Shown here: positions 49,820 through 57,691 of the stretch, piece after piece
How positions within the stretch are numbered: position 1 is the first letter of the stretch
How the letters are laid out: each line of letters begins with the position of its first letter
Assembly (NCBI RefSeq): GCF_019603315.1
Contig: NZ_CP080649.1
Location: 3,296,176-3,360,175, forward strand
Length of the DNA stretch: 64,000 nucleotides
Source: Ruficoccus sp. ZRK36
Lineage (GTDB): Bacteria; Verrucomicrobiota; Verrucomicrobiia; Opitutales; Cerasicoccaceae
Direction: 5' to 3'
The notes under the pieces: generated by a model
The model's database searches: none
What the model was told of the DNA's origin: nothing
Seen by the model: only the letters and a program-made list of their open reading frames with translations
Program-made: the position numbers and the translations under genes

Positions 49820-51202
49820 ATGCCCATTAAGAACGTTCTACTGATCATCGCTGACGACTGGTCCCCCATCGCCGGTTGCTATGGCGACACCATCGTCAAA
49901 ACCCCGCACATCGATGCCCTCGCCGCTCGTGCCCTGCGCTTCGACAATGCCTTTTGCACGACGCCCTCCTGCGCGGCCTCGCGCGCCAATATCCTGACCG
50001 GCCAGTACAGCCACACGCACGGCCAGTACGGACACTGCCACGGCGTACACGCCTTTAACACCCTGCCCGGCATCAAGACCCTGCCCGCCATGCTGAAGGA
50101 CACGGGCATCACCACCGCTCTGGCCGGCAAGACACACTTCGCACCGGATGCGGCCTACCCCTTTGACTTCCGCCAGGAGCTGATGTCGCCCGAGCTGGCC
50201 AAGTTCTCTAATCGCCGTATGGCCGATGCCGTTGAGGAGTGCTTTAATTTCGTCGGCGACAGCCCCTTCTACATGCACGCGGCCACCGGCTATCCGCACC
50301 GCATTGGGGGCGACTTCGACCCCGAGCTGGCCGCCCGCGAGTTTGGCCCGACGGATGCGACCTACTCCCCCGAGGAGATCCCTGTGCCCGCCTGGCTCCC
50401 CGGCACCCCTGAGGTGCGCCGCGACCTGTGCGAGTACTACCGCTACATCACGCGCTTTGACAACTTCGTCGGTAACACCCTCGCCTCGCTCGACAAGCAC
50501 GGCAGCCGCGACGAGACGCTCGTCATCCTTCTTTCGGACCACGGCATGCCATTCCCCGGCGCCAAGGCCAGCTCCTTCGAGGCCGGACACCTGTGCCCGC
50601 TGATCATCGCTCACCCGGATGGCCCGCAGGGCGCCTCCACCGATGCGCTGGTCAACTGGACGGACCTGCTGCCCACCATCCTCGAAGCCCTCGGCCAACC
50701 CATCCCCGAGGACCTGACCGGCCGCAGCCTGATGCCGCTGCTCGACCAGCCCGACGCCCCCGGCTGGGACGCACCCATCGCCTACTCCCACAGTTTCCAC
50801 GAGATCACGAACTACTTCCCGTATCGCGCCCTCCGTGGCCCACGCTACAAGTACGCCTGCCATCTCGCCCTGGGCGCGGACATGCCCCTGCCCACAGACC
50901 TCTACGATGCGCCCTCCTACAAATCCATCGAGGAGACCGGCGGCTCTGAGCAGCGCACGCACAAGCGGCTGCTGCGCCACGAGCGTGAAGCCCTTTACGA
51001 CCTGCAAAACGACCCGTACGAAACCGTCAACCTGATCGACGAGCCGTCCCTGCAGGACATACGCCGCGACTATGCCGAGCAGCTCACACAGCTGCGCATC
51101 CGCACCAGCGACCCGTGGCTGGAAGTCGATTTCCAGGATGGCATGCTGCCCTCCCGCGTCGGCGATCTCGATCTGGCCAAGGAAAAAGCCGTCATCGCCT
51201 GA
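49820..51202 (+). CDS. Sulfatase, type I (formylglycine-dependent), no signal peptide
   Basis: This enzyme hydrolyses sulfate esters or sulfamates. The 460-residue protein has metal ligands in LIIADDWSP (D12, D13), the maturation motif C51-A-A-S-R that is converted to formylglycine, GKTHFAPD and the late LSDHGMPFPGAKASSFEAG. The start MPIKNVLLIIADD has no export signal, so the enzyme is probably cytoplasmic and acts on imported sulfated sugars. It lies directly after the pyruvyl-transferase-like gene. No maturase gene is in the window. Confidence 0.92.
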   Translation: MPIKNVLLIIADDWSPIAGCYGDTIVKTPHIDALAARALRFDNAFCTTPSCAASRANILTGQYSHTHGQYGHCHGVHAFNTLPGIKTLPAMLKDTGITTALAGKTHFAPDAAYPFDFRQELMSPELAKFSNRRMADAVEECFNFVGDSPFYMHAATGYPHRIGGDFDPELAAREFGPTDATYSPEEIPVPAWLPGTPEVRRDLCEYYRYITRFDNFVGNTLASLDKHGSRDETLVILLSDHGMPFPGAKASSFEAGHLCPLIIAHPDGPQGASTDALVNWTDLLPTILEALGQPIPEDLTGRSLMPLLDQPDAPGWDAPIAYSHSFHEITNYFPYRALRGPRYKYACHLALGADMPLPTDLYDAPSYKSIEETGGSEQRTHKRLLRHEREALYDLQNDPYETVNLIDEPSLQDIRRDYAEQLTQLRIRTSDPWLEVDFQDGMLPSRVGDLDLAKEKAVIA

Positions 51203-51308
51203 CCCACTCCACCGGTCTAGCAAGCAGGCGGCAAGCCGTCAGCACCCCGCGTATTCATTTTCCATGACAATACGAAAGCGTTGGTGTCTCTTATTCGCCC
51301 ACAAAAAA

Positions 51309-51332
51309 GGCGCGAAGCATAAGCTTCGCGCC
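51309..51332 (-). terminator. Terminator of the rraA-like operon
   Basis: GGCGCGAAGC-ATAA-GCTTCGCGCC, a perfect 10-bp stem, is followed on the minus strand by six T's. It ends the three-gene operon that finishes at 51,415. Confidence 0.9.
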
Positions 51333-51414
51333 CTATGACGCACAAAGCAGGTCCATCTGGACCGGCACTCTTATAGATGGGTATCAGGGCTAGGCAAATA
51401 CCCAGCCCCTCAAA

Positions 51415-52134
51415 TCAAAAGTAGCCGCCGCGGTCGTGGATTTCCTCAGCCGTCAGACCGGCTGCCACCCACTCCTTGATCTCGCCTTCGTTGCGCTCGA
51501 TCTGCTCGGCACGCTCGAGGACGGTTACCGCCAGCTTACGCGGGATGACCAGCGCACCATCGATGTCGGCCAGTAGAATGTCACCGGGCTTGATCATGAG
51601 ATCACCGACAAAAATCGGCACCTGATAGCCCACGATCTTGGTGTGGGACAGCGCGCCGTTACTGGTGCGATAGCGGTACCAGATCGGCAGGCCCTGGCTC
51701 AGAATGTCCTTGGTGTCGCGAATACCGCCGTCGATGATCGCACCGCGGCAGCCACGTTTGAGCGAGGCCTGCGTCATGACGCCGCCCCAGTGCGAGGCAT
51801 GGTCATCACCATTGGCATTCCAGATCACGACATGGCCGGGCTTGAGCTCGTCGAGCATCTTTACCCGTACTTCCATCTCGCCGCCCATGGTCGGGTCCTT
51901 CACGGCCTTGACCGTAAAGGCTTCGCCGCAGACGACCATATCGTCGCGCAGCGGCACGATATTCGTCGGCAGGGCCTGATTAGGCAGGCACATCTCACGC
52001 AGCACATCGTTGACCGCGCCCGTGTAGAGCTTTTCATAGCGCTCGCACAGTTCCTGCAGAGGGATGCTCAGCTCTACCGTTTCGACGGTGTCGCGCATCT
52101 GCTGCAGCTTGTCTACTTTCATCTGGGATGACAT
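51415..52134 (-). CDS. RraA/HMG-aldolase family protein
   Basis: This is a 239-residue member of the family of 4-hydroxy-4-methyl-2-oxoglutarate aldolase, oxaloacetate decarboxylase and the RNase E inhibitor RraA. The conserved core GCRGAIIDGGIRDTKDI holds the Arg and Asp that bind substrate and metal in the aldolases; VVCGEAFTVKA and LLADIDGALVIPR are also typical. The context, with an SDR and a glucarate-dehydratase-like enzyme, favours a 2-keto acid aldolase or decarboxylase role in sugar acid breakdown. AAAGGAA precedes the start. Confidence 0.9.
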   Translation of the reverse strand: MSSQMKVDKLQQMRDTVETVELSIPLQELCERYEKLYTGAVNDVLREMCLPNQALPTNIVPLRDDMVVCGEAFTVKAVKDPTMGGEMEVRVKMLDELKPGHVVIWNANGDDHASHWGGVMTQASLKRGCRGAIIDGGIRDTKDILSQGLPIWYRYRTSNGALSHTKIVGYQVPIFVGDLMIKPGDILLADIDGALVIPRKLAVTVLERAEQIERNEGEIKEWVAAGLTAEEIHDRGGYF

Positions 52135-52175
52135 AATCTTGGAATTCCTTTCGAGGATTGCAGGGTTGTTGATTT

Positions 52176-52943
52176 TTAAAGGCTCATGCCGCCATCGACA
52201 TAGATATTCTGCCCGGTCAGGTAACCGGCAGCATCACTGCACAGCAGCAGCGCTGTGCCCGCGCAGTCAACAGGCTCACCGATACGCCGTACCGGGATCT
52301 TGCCCATGACGACTTCCTTGTAGGCCTCGTCAGCGAGACGGCCGAGATTGCGGTCCGTACCGATAACGCCGGGCGCGAGGTTGTTCAGGATAATCCCGTC
52401 CGGGGCAAGTTGCTTGGCCAGGTTGCGCATCAGGCTTGTCTGCGCGCACTTGGTGGCCGCGTAAACCAGCATGTCCGGGTGCGGCACACTTTCCTGCACA
52501 CTGCCCACCGTCAGGATGCGGCCCCAGCCGCGCTCCTTCATGCCGGGCACGACGAGCTGGAGCAGCTCAAAGGTGCTGCGCAGGTTGACGTTCACCTGCT
52601 GGTGAAAATGCTCCAGGTTGATCTCCAGCCAGGGCTCGGGTATCTGCACGGAGGCGTTGCACACGAGGATGTCCAACTTCCCAAAGGCCGCCGTCACGGC
52701 CTCATAGATCCGTCCCGGTGCACCGTCCGCGCCCAAGTCCTCCATCACCACCGCGCTTTTGACCCCAAACTTTTCCACCTCAGCGGCAGCGGCCTTGGCC
52801 TTGTCACAGGAGGAGGTGGCATGGATGGCGACATTTGCCCCGGCACGGGCCAGGGTCAGCGCGATCGCATGGCCGATGCCGCGCGAGGAGCCGGTAACGA
52901 GGGCCGTGCGGCCGCTCAGATCAAACAGGGAGGATGTGTCCAT
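52176..52943 (-). CDS. SDR-family oxidoreductase (gluconate 5-dehydrogenase-like)
   Basis: This is a 255-residue classical SDR. The nucleotide-binding motif is TGSSRGIG, LVCNASVQIPEPW follows, and catalytic SVQE...YAATK and the C-terminal YLTGQNIYVDGG are typical of sugar-acid and polyol dehydrogenases. It is the middle gene of the operon (32 bases after the enolase-type gene, 41 before the RraA-like gene). Likely it oxidises or reduces a hexonate or uronate intermediate. Confidence 0.9.
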   Translation of the reverse strand: MDTSSLFDLSGRTALVTGSSRGIGHAIALTLARAGANVAIHATSSCDKAKAAAAEVEKFGVKSAVVMEDLGADGAPGRIYEAVTAAFGKLDILVCNASVQIPEPWLEINLEHFHQQVNVNLRSTFELLQLVVPGMKERGWGRILTVGSVQESVPHPDMLVYAATKCAQTSLMRNLAKQLAPDGIILNNLAPGVIGTDRNLGRLADEAYKEVVMGKIPVRRIGEPVDCAGTALLLCSDAAGYLTGQNIYVDGGMSL

Positions 52944-52975
52944 AATGCGTAAATCGGGTTAGTGGGTTGGCCGTA

Positions 52976-54166
52976 TTATAGCCCACCGACGATCGGATAC
53001 CAGTCTGGACGCTTCGGGTCCTGATGGAAACGCGCGTAGTAGTCGCCACGCTTTTCGTACTCGCGCTCGTACTTCTCCATCTTTTCCTCGTCCAGCTCGA
53101 CGCCAAGACCGGGGCCCGTCGGGACCTGGATGCAGCCGTCCTTATAGGGCATGAGGCCACCGGCGATGATGTCGTCGGTCAGATAGTGGTAGTGCGCGTC
53201 CCCGGCAAAGGTCATCTCGGGGATGGTCGAGGCGGTGTGCAGCATGGCAGCCAGCTCGATCCCAAACTCCGCCCCACTGTGCATGGCAACCCCGAGGTTA
53301 AAGGTGCGGCAAATCGCGGCCAGGTCCTTAACCCCGCGCGGGCCTTCCCAGTAGTGGATGTCCGTCAGCACGATGTCCACCGAGCCCATCTTGACCGCCG
53401 GAGCGAGGTCGTCGAATTTGTTCGGGTACATGTTTGTGGCCACCGGGATGTTAACCTGCGAGCGGACAGCGGCGTTTCCGTTGAGGCCCCAGGAGGGGTC
53501 TTCAAAGTACTCGATCGCGAGCGGCTCCAGACGACGCCCGATGCGCACGGCGGTCGGGACCGACCAGACGCCGTTCGGGTCGATGCGCAGGCCAAAGTCC
53601 GGCCCGAGGCGCTCCCGGCAAAGCTCCAGCACACGGGCTTCTTCACCCGGCTCCATCACACCAGCCTTGAGCTTCATCGACTTGACGCCGAGTGTTTCGT
53701 TCAGCTCGACACACCAGTCAGCCATGTCCTCGGCGCAGGCGTCGTCCTTACCGTCCGGGCGGTCATAGCGCCAGAACAGGTACGCGATCATCGGGATCTG
53801 GTCGCGCACACTGCCGCCCAGCAGATCGCTCAGGGAGCGGTTCATCGCCTTACCCTGGATGTCGAGGCAGGCCATTTCGATGGCAGCGTACAGGCGCGCA
53901 TTCGACATGTAGTAAATGCTGCGCAGCACCTTCAGCTTGATCGCCTCCAGATGAAACGGGTCCATCCCGACGATGCGGGGCTTGAGTTTCGTCAAGGCAC
54001 CGCGCTGGTCACCGCCTCCGACTTCACCCAGGCCGACGATGCCCTCGTCGGTGATCAGTTCCAGGACTGTCCTCAGGAAATATCCCGGATGGACACCGGT
54101 ATTGTGACGTAGCTGACAGGTCAGCGGGATGGCGACACAGCGCACCTTCAAGTCAACGATCTTCAT
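52976..54166 (-). CDS. Enolase-superfamily sugar acid dehydratase, glucarate dehydratase-like
   Basis: This is a 396-residue mandelate racemase/enolase superfamily enzyme. Active-site groups are visible: K165-L-K167 base pair on strand 2, metal ligands D196 (RIDPNG), E222 (EYFEDP) and N245 (VATNMYP), and the general base H296 (AMHSGAEFG). An Asn as third metal ligand is the mark of the glucarate dehydratase subgroup. It is the first gene of a three-gene catabolic operon opposite an IclR regulator. The substrate, glucarate or another aldarate/aldonate, is not certain. Confidence 0.9.
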   Translation of the reverse strand: MKIVDLKVRCVAIPLTCQLRHNTGVHPGYFLRTVLELITDEGIVGLGEVGGGDQRGALTKLKPRIVGMDPFHLEAIKLKVLRSIYYMSNARLYAAIEMACLDIQGKAMNRSLSDLLGGSVRDQIPMIAYLFWRYDRPDGKDDACAEDMADWCVELNETLGVKSMKLKAGVMEPGEEARVLELCRERLGPDFGLRIDPNGVWSVPTAVRIGRRLEPLAIEYFEDPSWGLNGNAAVRSQVNIPVATNMYPNKFDDLAPAVKMGSVDIVLTDIHYWEGPRGVKDLAAICRTFNLGVAMHSGAEFGIELAAMLHTASTIPEMTFAGDAHYHYLTDDIIAGGLMPYKDGCIQVPTGPGLGVELDEEKMEKYEREYEKRGDYYARFHQDPKRPDWYPIVGGL

Positions 54167-54212
54167 GATGACGCAGATTTTTTCCCTTTACACCTAGACC
54201 GTCAAAACATAA

Positions 54213-54241
54213 TTGATAACATATTTATCAAATTTGATAAC
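54213..54241. promoter_or_regulatory. Candidate IclR operator between divergent genes
   Basis: TTGATAAC occurs at 54,213-54,220 and again at 54,234-54,241, with the inverted TATCAA at 54,226-54,231 between them. The 29-base block sits in the short AT-rich gap between the dehydratase operon and the IclR gene, so it probably controls both. Confidence 0.6.
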
Positions 54242-54248
54242 ACCAAAA

Positions 54249-55013
54249 ATGAGCAACTCACAGACCATTCCGGCCGTACACAAAACCGTCGCGGTGATGA
54301 AATACGTATCCGAGCGCAATGAACCGGTCACGGTGAAAGAGCTTTCCTACGGGCTGGAGATACCACCCGCCACCTGCTATCGACTGGTTAAGACCCTGCT
54401 GGAGCACAACTGGCTCCGCGAAGATCCCGCCGGTGGGCTGCGCATCGCCTTCGGTCTGGCTAACATCGCACGCTCGTATTCAGAAATCGAATACGCCCTG
54501 CACGCGCTGGAGACACCCCTGCGCCACCTGGCCGACACCGTGGAAATGTCTGCCAAGATCACCCTGCGCGAAGGCCACTACGCGACTACGGCCCTGAGGG
54601 CCGAGCCCTCACGCCCCAATGCGATCACGAGCCCCGTCGGCTACCGTTTCCACCTCGCAGTCGGCTCGGCGGCAGCCGTCCTGCTCTCCGCCCTCAGTGA
54701 TGGTGAGATCAGGCGTGTCATTGATACCGCACAGCCAAACGTATGGCAGCGGCAGAGTACTGAGGATGTCTGGACGCGCATACGCGAGTGCCGTAGCAAG
54801 GGCATCAGCCACGACCTCGGCCAGCAGCATCCGTCGATCTTCGCCATTTCCACTCCCCTGCAGTTGACCGAGGACACAGTCGCCGCCGTCAGCGCCGTTG
54901 GCTGGCCGGACGATTTTGCGGGCAAAAAAGCCGACACCATCGCCCGGAAGCTCAAGCAAGCTGTAGACGAGATGCACAAGGTCCTGGGCAGCCAGGCTCC
55001 GCGCCTCGGCTAA
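54249..55013 (+). CDS. IclR-family transcriptional regulator
   Basis: This is a 254-residue repressor or activator. The N-terminal winged helix is typical (AVMKYVSERNEPVTVKELSY, PPATCYRLVKTLLEHNWL) and a GAF-like ligand domain follows (GYRFHLAVGSAAAVLLSAL, FAISTPLQL). The ATG at 54,249 was chosen because the residues after it match family starts; an earlier start lies inside the operator-like repeats. It is divergent from the sugar-acid dehydratase operon and probably responds to a sugar acid or keto-acid intermediate. Confidence 0.9.
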   Translation: MSNSQTIPAVHKTVAVMKYVSERNEPVTVKELSYGLEIPPATCYRLVKTLLEHNWLREDPAGGLRIAFGLANIARSYSEIEYALHALETPLRHLADTVEMSAKITLREGHYATTALRAEPSRPNAITSPVGYRFHLAVGSAAAVLLSALSDGEIRRVIDTAQPNVWQRQSTEDVWTRIRECRSKGISHDLGQQHPSIFAISTPLQLTEDTVAAVSAVGWPDDFAGKKADTIARKLKQAVDEMHKVLGSQAPRLG

Positions 55014-55042
55014 GCCTTGACTGTACTGTAATGACAGACCGA

Positions 55043-56380
55043 CTACACAGTGCCGACACGGGCAGCGTGCGCAGCCTCCAGGCTTTCGCGGACCTTGGCC
55101 ATCGTTGACGCCTGCTGGGCGCGGACGCCCTTCATCAGGCGCTCGACGGTTTCCAGTGCGGCAGGACGATCCTCAGCGATGCGCAGCAGCGCCTCGGTGA
55201 TCTCGGGGCCTTCACACAGGTCGATCTCGAAGAACCATTCGTCCATGCCGATGTCGGGCCACATCCAGCCCTTGGTGGTATCGGTCGGATGACGCAGGAA
55301 GATCGTGGGCGTGCCCAGTGCGAGCGCGAAAATCGGAGAGTGGTTATCGAGGCTCAGCACCGTGTGCGAGCGCTCATAGGTGGAGCAAGCCTCGTCGGGC
55401 AGCCAGTAGTCAGGGCGCCACACGACCTTGTCCTTGACCTCGGCGGGGATGTGCTCGTCGTACAGGCGCTTGGCCACCTCGACCTGATAGGTCATCTCGG
55501 GGCACAGCAGGACGGGCATCCCCGTCTTTTCGATCCATGCCGTAATCGTCGCGCCCATCTTCGAGAGGTCGGTATCGACATACTTGTCGCTGATGCGTCC
55601 GCGCTCACGGGTGACCGGAGTCTGCGGCTGGTGGTGGATCTCGTGGTACGGCGTGTAGCGCAGGCGCGGAATCACACTGAGAAATTCACCCGTCTTGAGC
55701 CCGTGCTTGCTCATGAAAGCGTCGGCGGAGGCATCATCGTGCAGGTCGCAGCCGAAAGCGCCATCAGGAGCAAACTCGATGCAGGGGCAGTTCACCTTCT
55801 GGAGTTGCAGATACTCCAGCGTGAGACTGTCGCGGCAGTAAACGAATTGCGACTTCTCGAGCACGGCTCGCAGGTCGGCTGAAATGTGATCTGCCGGTAA
55901 GGCACGGACAGCATCACGCTGATCCTGCAGGCTACCGCCCTCGTCCGGCTGCGTGCGAATGGCGAGGGGGTCGATCGTCACCCCATAGATGCCAAAAGGT
56001 TTGTCCGTCCGCTTGATCCAGTCTTCCAGATCGTCCTGAGCGACCACACTCGGGCCCGAGCCATGCAGGAGCAGGTCAGCCTCTTCGAGCGCACGCTCAA
56101 GGTCCTCATTATCACCGCGTCCATCGGGGCCCATCTGCCCCTGGACGATCTCCAGATCCGGGAAACGGCGCAGCAGCATTTCGCGGACACCCCGGTCCAC
56201 ATTACCGGCCCACAAAACGATCCGGGCCTCGGGGATGTGTTTTTCCAGCAGCGTGATCACGCCGGGTGAGTGGCCGATATCGCCGATGTTTACAGTCTGC
56301 CACGAGGAGCGTAGCAGCACACAGGGACGAGTTGCCTCGGAGGACTTGGCCTCGATGTTATTCTGAACCTTGGAAGACAT
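55043..56380 (-). CDS. Polysaccharide pyruvyl transferase-family protein (paralogue)
   Basis: This 445-residue protein is a paralogue of the one at 48,465. Shared blocks include RSSWQTVNIGDIGHSPG, LLLHGSGPSVV, YCRDSLTLEYLQ, LLCPEMTYQVEV and the C-terminal LSLDNHSPIFALALGTPTI. There is no signal peptide or membrane segment. It is transcribed toward the IclR gene and away from a LacI regulator. As with its relative, the family suggests PEP-dependent ketal transfer, but the catabolic setting makes the function open. Confidence 0.82.
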   Translation of the reverse strand: MSSKVQNNIEAKSSEATRPCVLLRSSWQTVNIGDIGHSPGVITLLEKHIPEARIVLWAGNVDRGVREMLLRRFPDLEIVQGQMGPDGRGDNEDLERALEEADLLLHGSGPSVVAQDDLEDWIKRTDKPFGIYGVTIDPLAIRTQPDEGGSLQDQRDAVRALPADHISADLRAVLEKSQFVYCRDSLTLEYLQLQKVNCPCIEFAPDGAFGCDLHDDASADAFMSKHGLKTGEFLSVIPRLRYTPYHEIHHQPQTPVTRERGRISDKYVDTDLSKMGATITAWIEKTGMPVLLCPEMTYQVEVAKRLYDEHIPAEVKDKVVWRPDYWLPDEACSTYERSHTVLSLDNHSPIFALALGTPTIFLRHPTDTTKGWMWPDIGMDEWFFEIDLCEGPEITEALLRIAEDRPAALETVERLMKGVRAQQASTMAKVRESLEAAHAARVGTV

Positions 56381-56536
56381 GTGTGGTATAACGGATTATG
56401 ACAACAGCCCAACCACTACCGAAGTTTTTCAACCTCAAACGGCCGGGATGGTGAGCGGGAGTAAATCGCTCTCCCACGTATTTCTTTAACGCTAACACAT
56501 TCGTTCTTGAAGGAAACCTGAGCAACACTTAACTCG

Positions 56537-56549
56537 TTGAACTCCTTCA
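56537..56549. promoter_or_regulatory. TTGAA-N4-TTCA dyad before the second LacI gene
   Basis: TTGAACTCCTTCA fits the same spaced dyad as 46,139 and 48,336 and lies 14 bases ahead of the LacI start at 56,563, where repressor binding could block transcription. Confidence 0.3.
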
Positions 56550-56562
56550 GTAACTCTTAATC

Positions 56563-57633
56563 ATGGACCGCAAAAGCCGCAATGTCACCCTCCAGGACAT
56601 CGCCGACGAGCTCAAGCTCAGCCGGTCAGCCATCTCGCTGGCGATGCGTAATCACCCCAGTATATCAAAGGAGACGAGGGAGAAGGTTCAGGAAACCGCC
56701 ATGCGCATGGGCTACCGCCCCAGCCCGCTGGTCAGCGCCCTGATGACCCAGATCCGCAACAAGCGGCAGGCCAATGCAGAATCGATTGCCCTGATCAGCC
56801 GCCTGAAGGGCCCGATCACAACGGAGACCTCGGAGAGCCCCTTTTACTACATGCTCTACCAGGCGATCATCGAGCGTGCGCAGGCTAAGGGCTACCACAT
56901 CGATGAGTTTCACCTCTCCGGTGAAAAACTTTCCGGACAGCGCTTGTCCAAGATATTGGTTTCGCGGGGCATCCACGGTGTTATTCTTTTCCCCGGTAAC
57001 GACACACCCGACCTCGACTTCCCCCCGCTGGACTGGGAGCAATTTGCCACGGTGCTGATCGGCTACAACACCAACAACACGAACCTGCACCAGATCGCCT
57101 CGGACTACACCTACGACATCGAGTACGCGCTCAACCACGTCCGCCGGGATGGGAACCGCCGCATCGGCCTGGCCATCACCTACCGGGTCAGCAACTCCAG
57201 TAACCATGCCTGGCTCTCGCGCTACCTGCTCTTCCAAAACTTTATCCCCAAGTCCGAGCGCGTCGTCCCCTACGTACAGGAAGAAAACGGAGATATCATC
57301 CCGGAGAAATTCCTCGCCTGGTACCGGAAAGAAAAACCCGACGTCATCCTCTTTTCAGCCGACCAGATACCGGACTATATGGAAGAGGCCGGGATACGCG
57401 TCCCCGAGGATGTCCAGATGGTCAACCTCGTCCTGCGCGACCCCTCGACGGGCATGGCGGGGATGAACCCGCACACGCGCGAGGTCGGTCGCGTCAGTGT
57501 AGACCTGCTTGGGAATTTACTCCAAACGAACCAGATCGGAGTCAGCGCCTACCCGCAGAGCATTACCATCAAGGGCCACTGGGTGCCCGGTAAATCTTAC
57601 ATCGAAAAAACGAAACAGACACCCGCACCTTGA
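56563..57633 (+). CDS. LacI-family transcriptional regulator
   Basis: This is a 356-residue repressor. Helix-turn-helix and hinge read VTLQDIADELKLSRSAISLA and GYRPSPLVSALMTQIRNKR. The ligand-binding domain has RGIHGVILFPGND and VPEDVQMVNLVLRD. It is close in design to the regulator at 45,023-46,078. It directly precedes the sialate esterase and GH3 genes (58 bases) and may control them. Confidence 0.92.
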   Translation: MDRKSRNVTLQDIADELKLSRSAISLAMRNHPSISKETREKVQETAMRMGYRPSPLVSALMTQIRNKRQANAESIALISRLKGPITTETSESPFYYMLYQAIIERAQAKGYHIDEFHLSGEKLSGQRLSKILVSRGIHGVILFPGNDTPDLDFPPLDWEQFATVLIGYNTNNTNLHQIASDYTYDIEYALNHVRRDGNRRIGLAITYRVSNSSNHAWLSRYLLFQNFIPKSERVVPYVQEENGDIIPEKFLAWYRKEKPDVILFSADQIPDYMEEAGIRVPEDVQMVNLVLRDPSTGMAGMNPHTREVGRVSVDLLGNLLQTNQIGVSAYPQSITIKGHWVPGKSYIEKTKQTPAP

Positions 57634-57691
57634 ACGGAACCAACGGTGTACTCCTTGACGCACCCTCCACACATTTTAACACATCATTATC

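Noticed and set aside
49838-51223. A 461-codon open frame antisense to the sulfatase
   Set aside because: The sulfatase on the plus strand has all catalytic motifs; the antisense product is a Val/Gly/Arg/Ala-rich shadow.
53024-54112. A 362-codon frame antisense to the enolase-superfamily gene
   Set aside because: The opposite strand encodes a complete enzyme with all active-site residues; the antisense frame is compositional.
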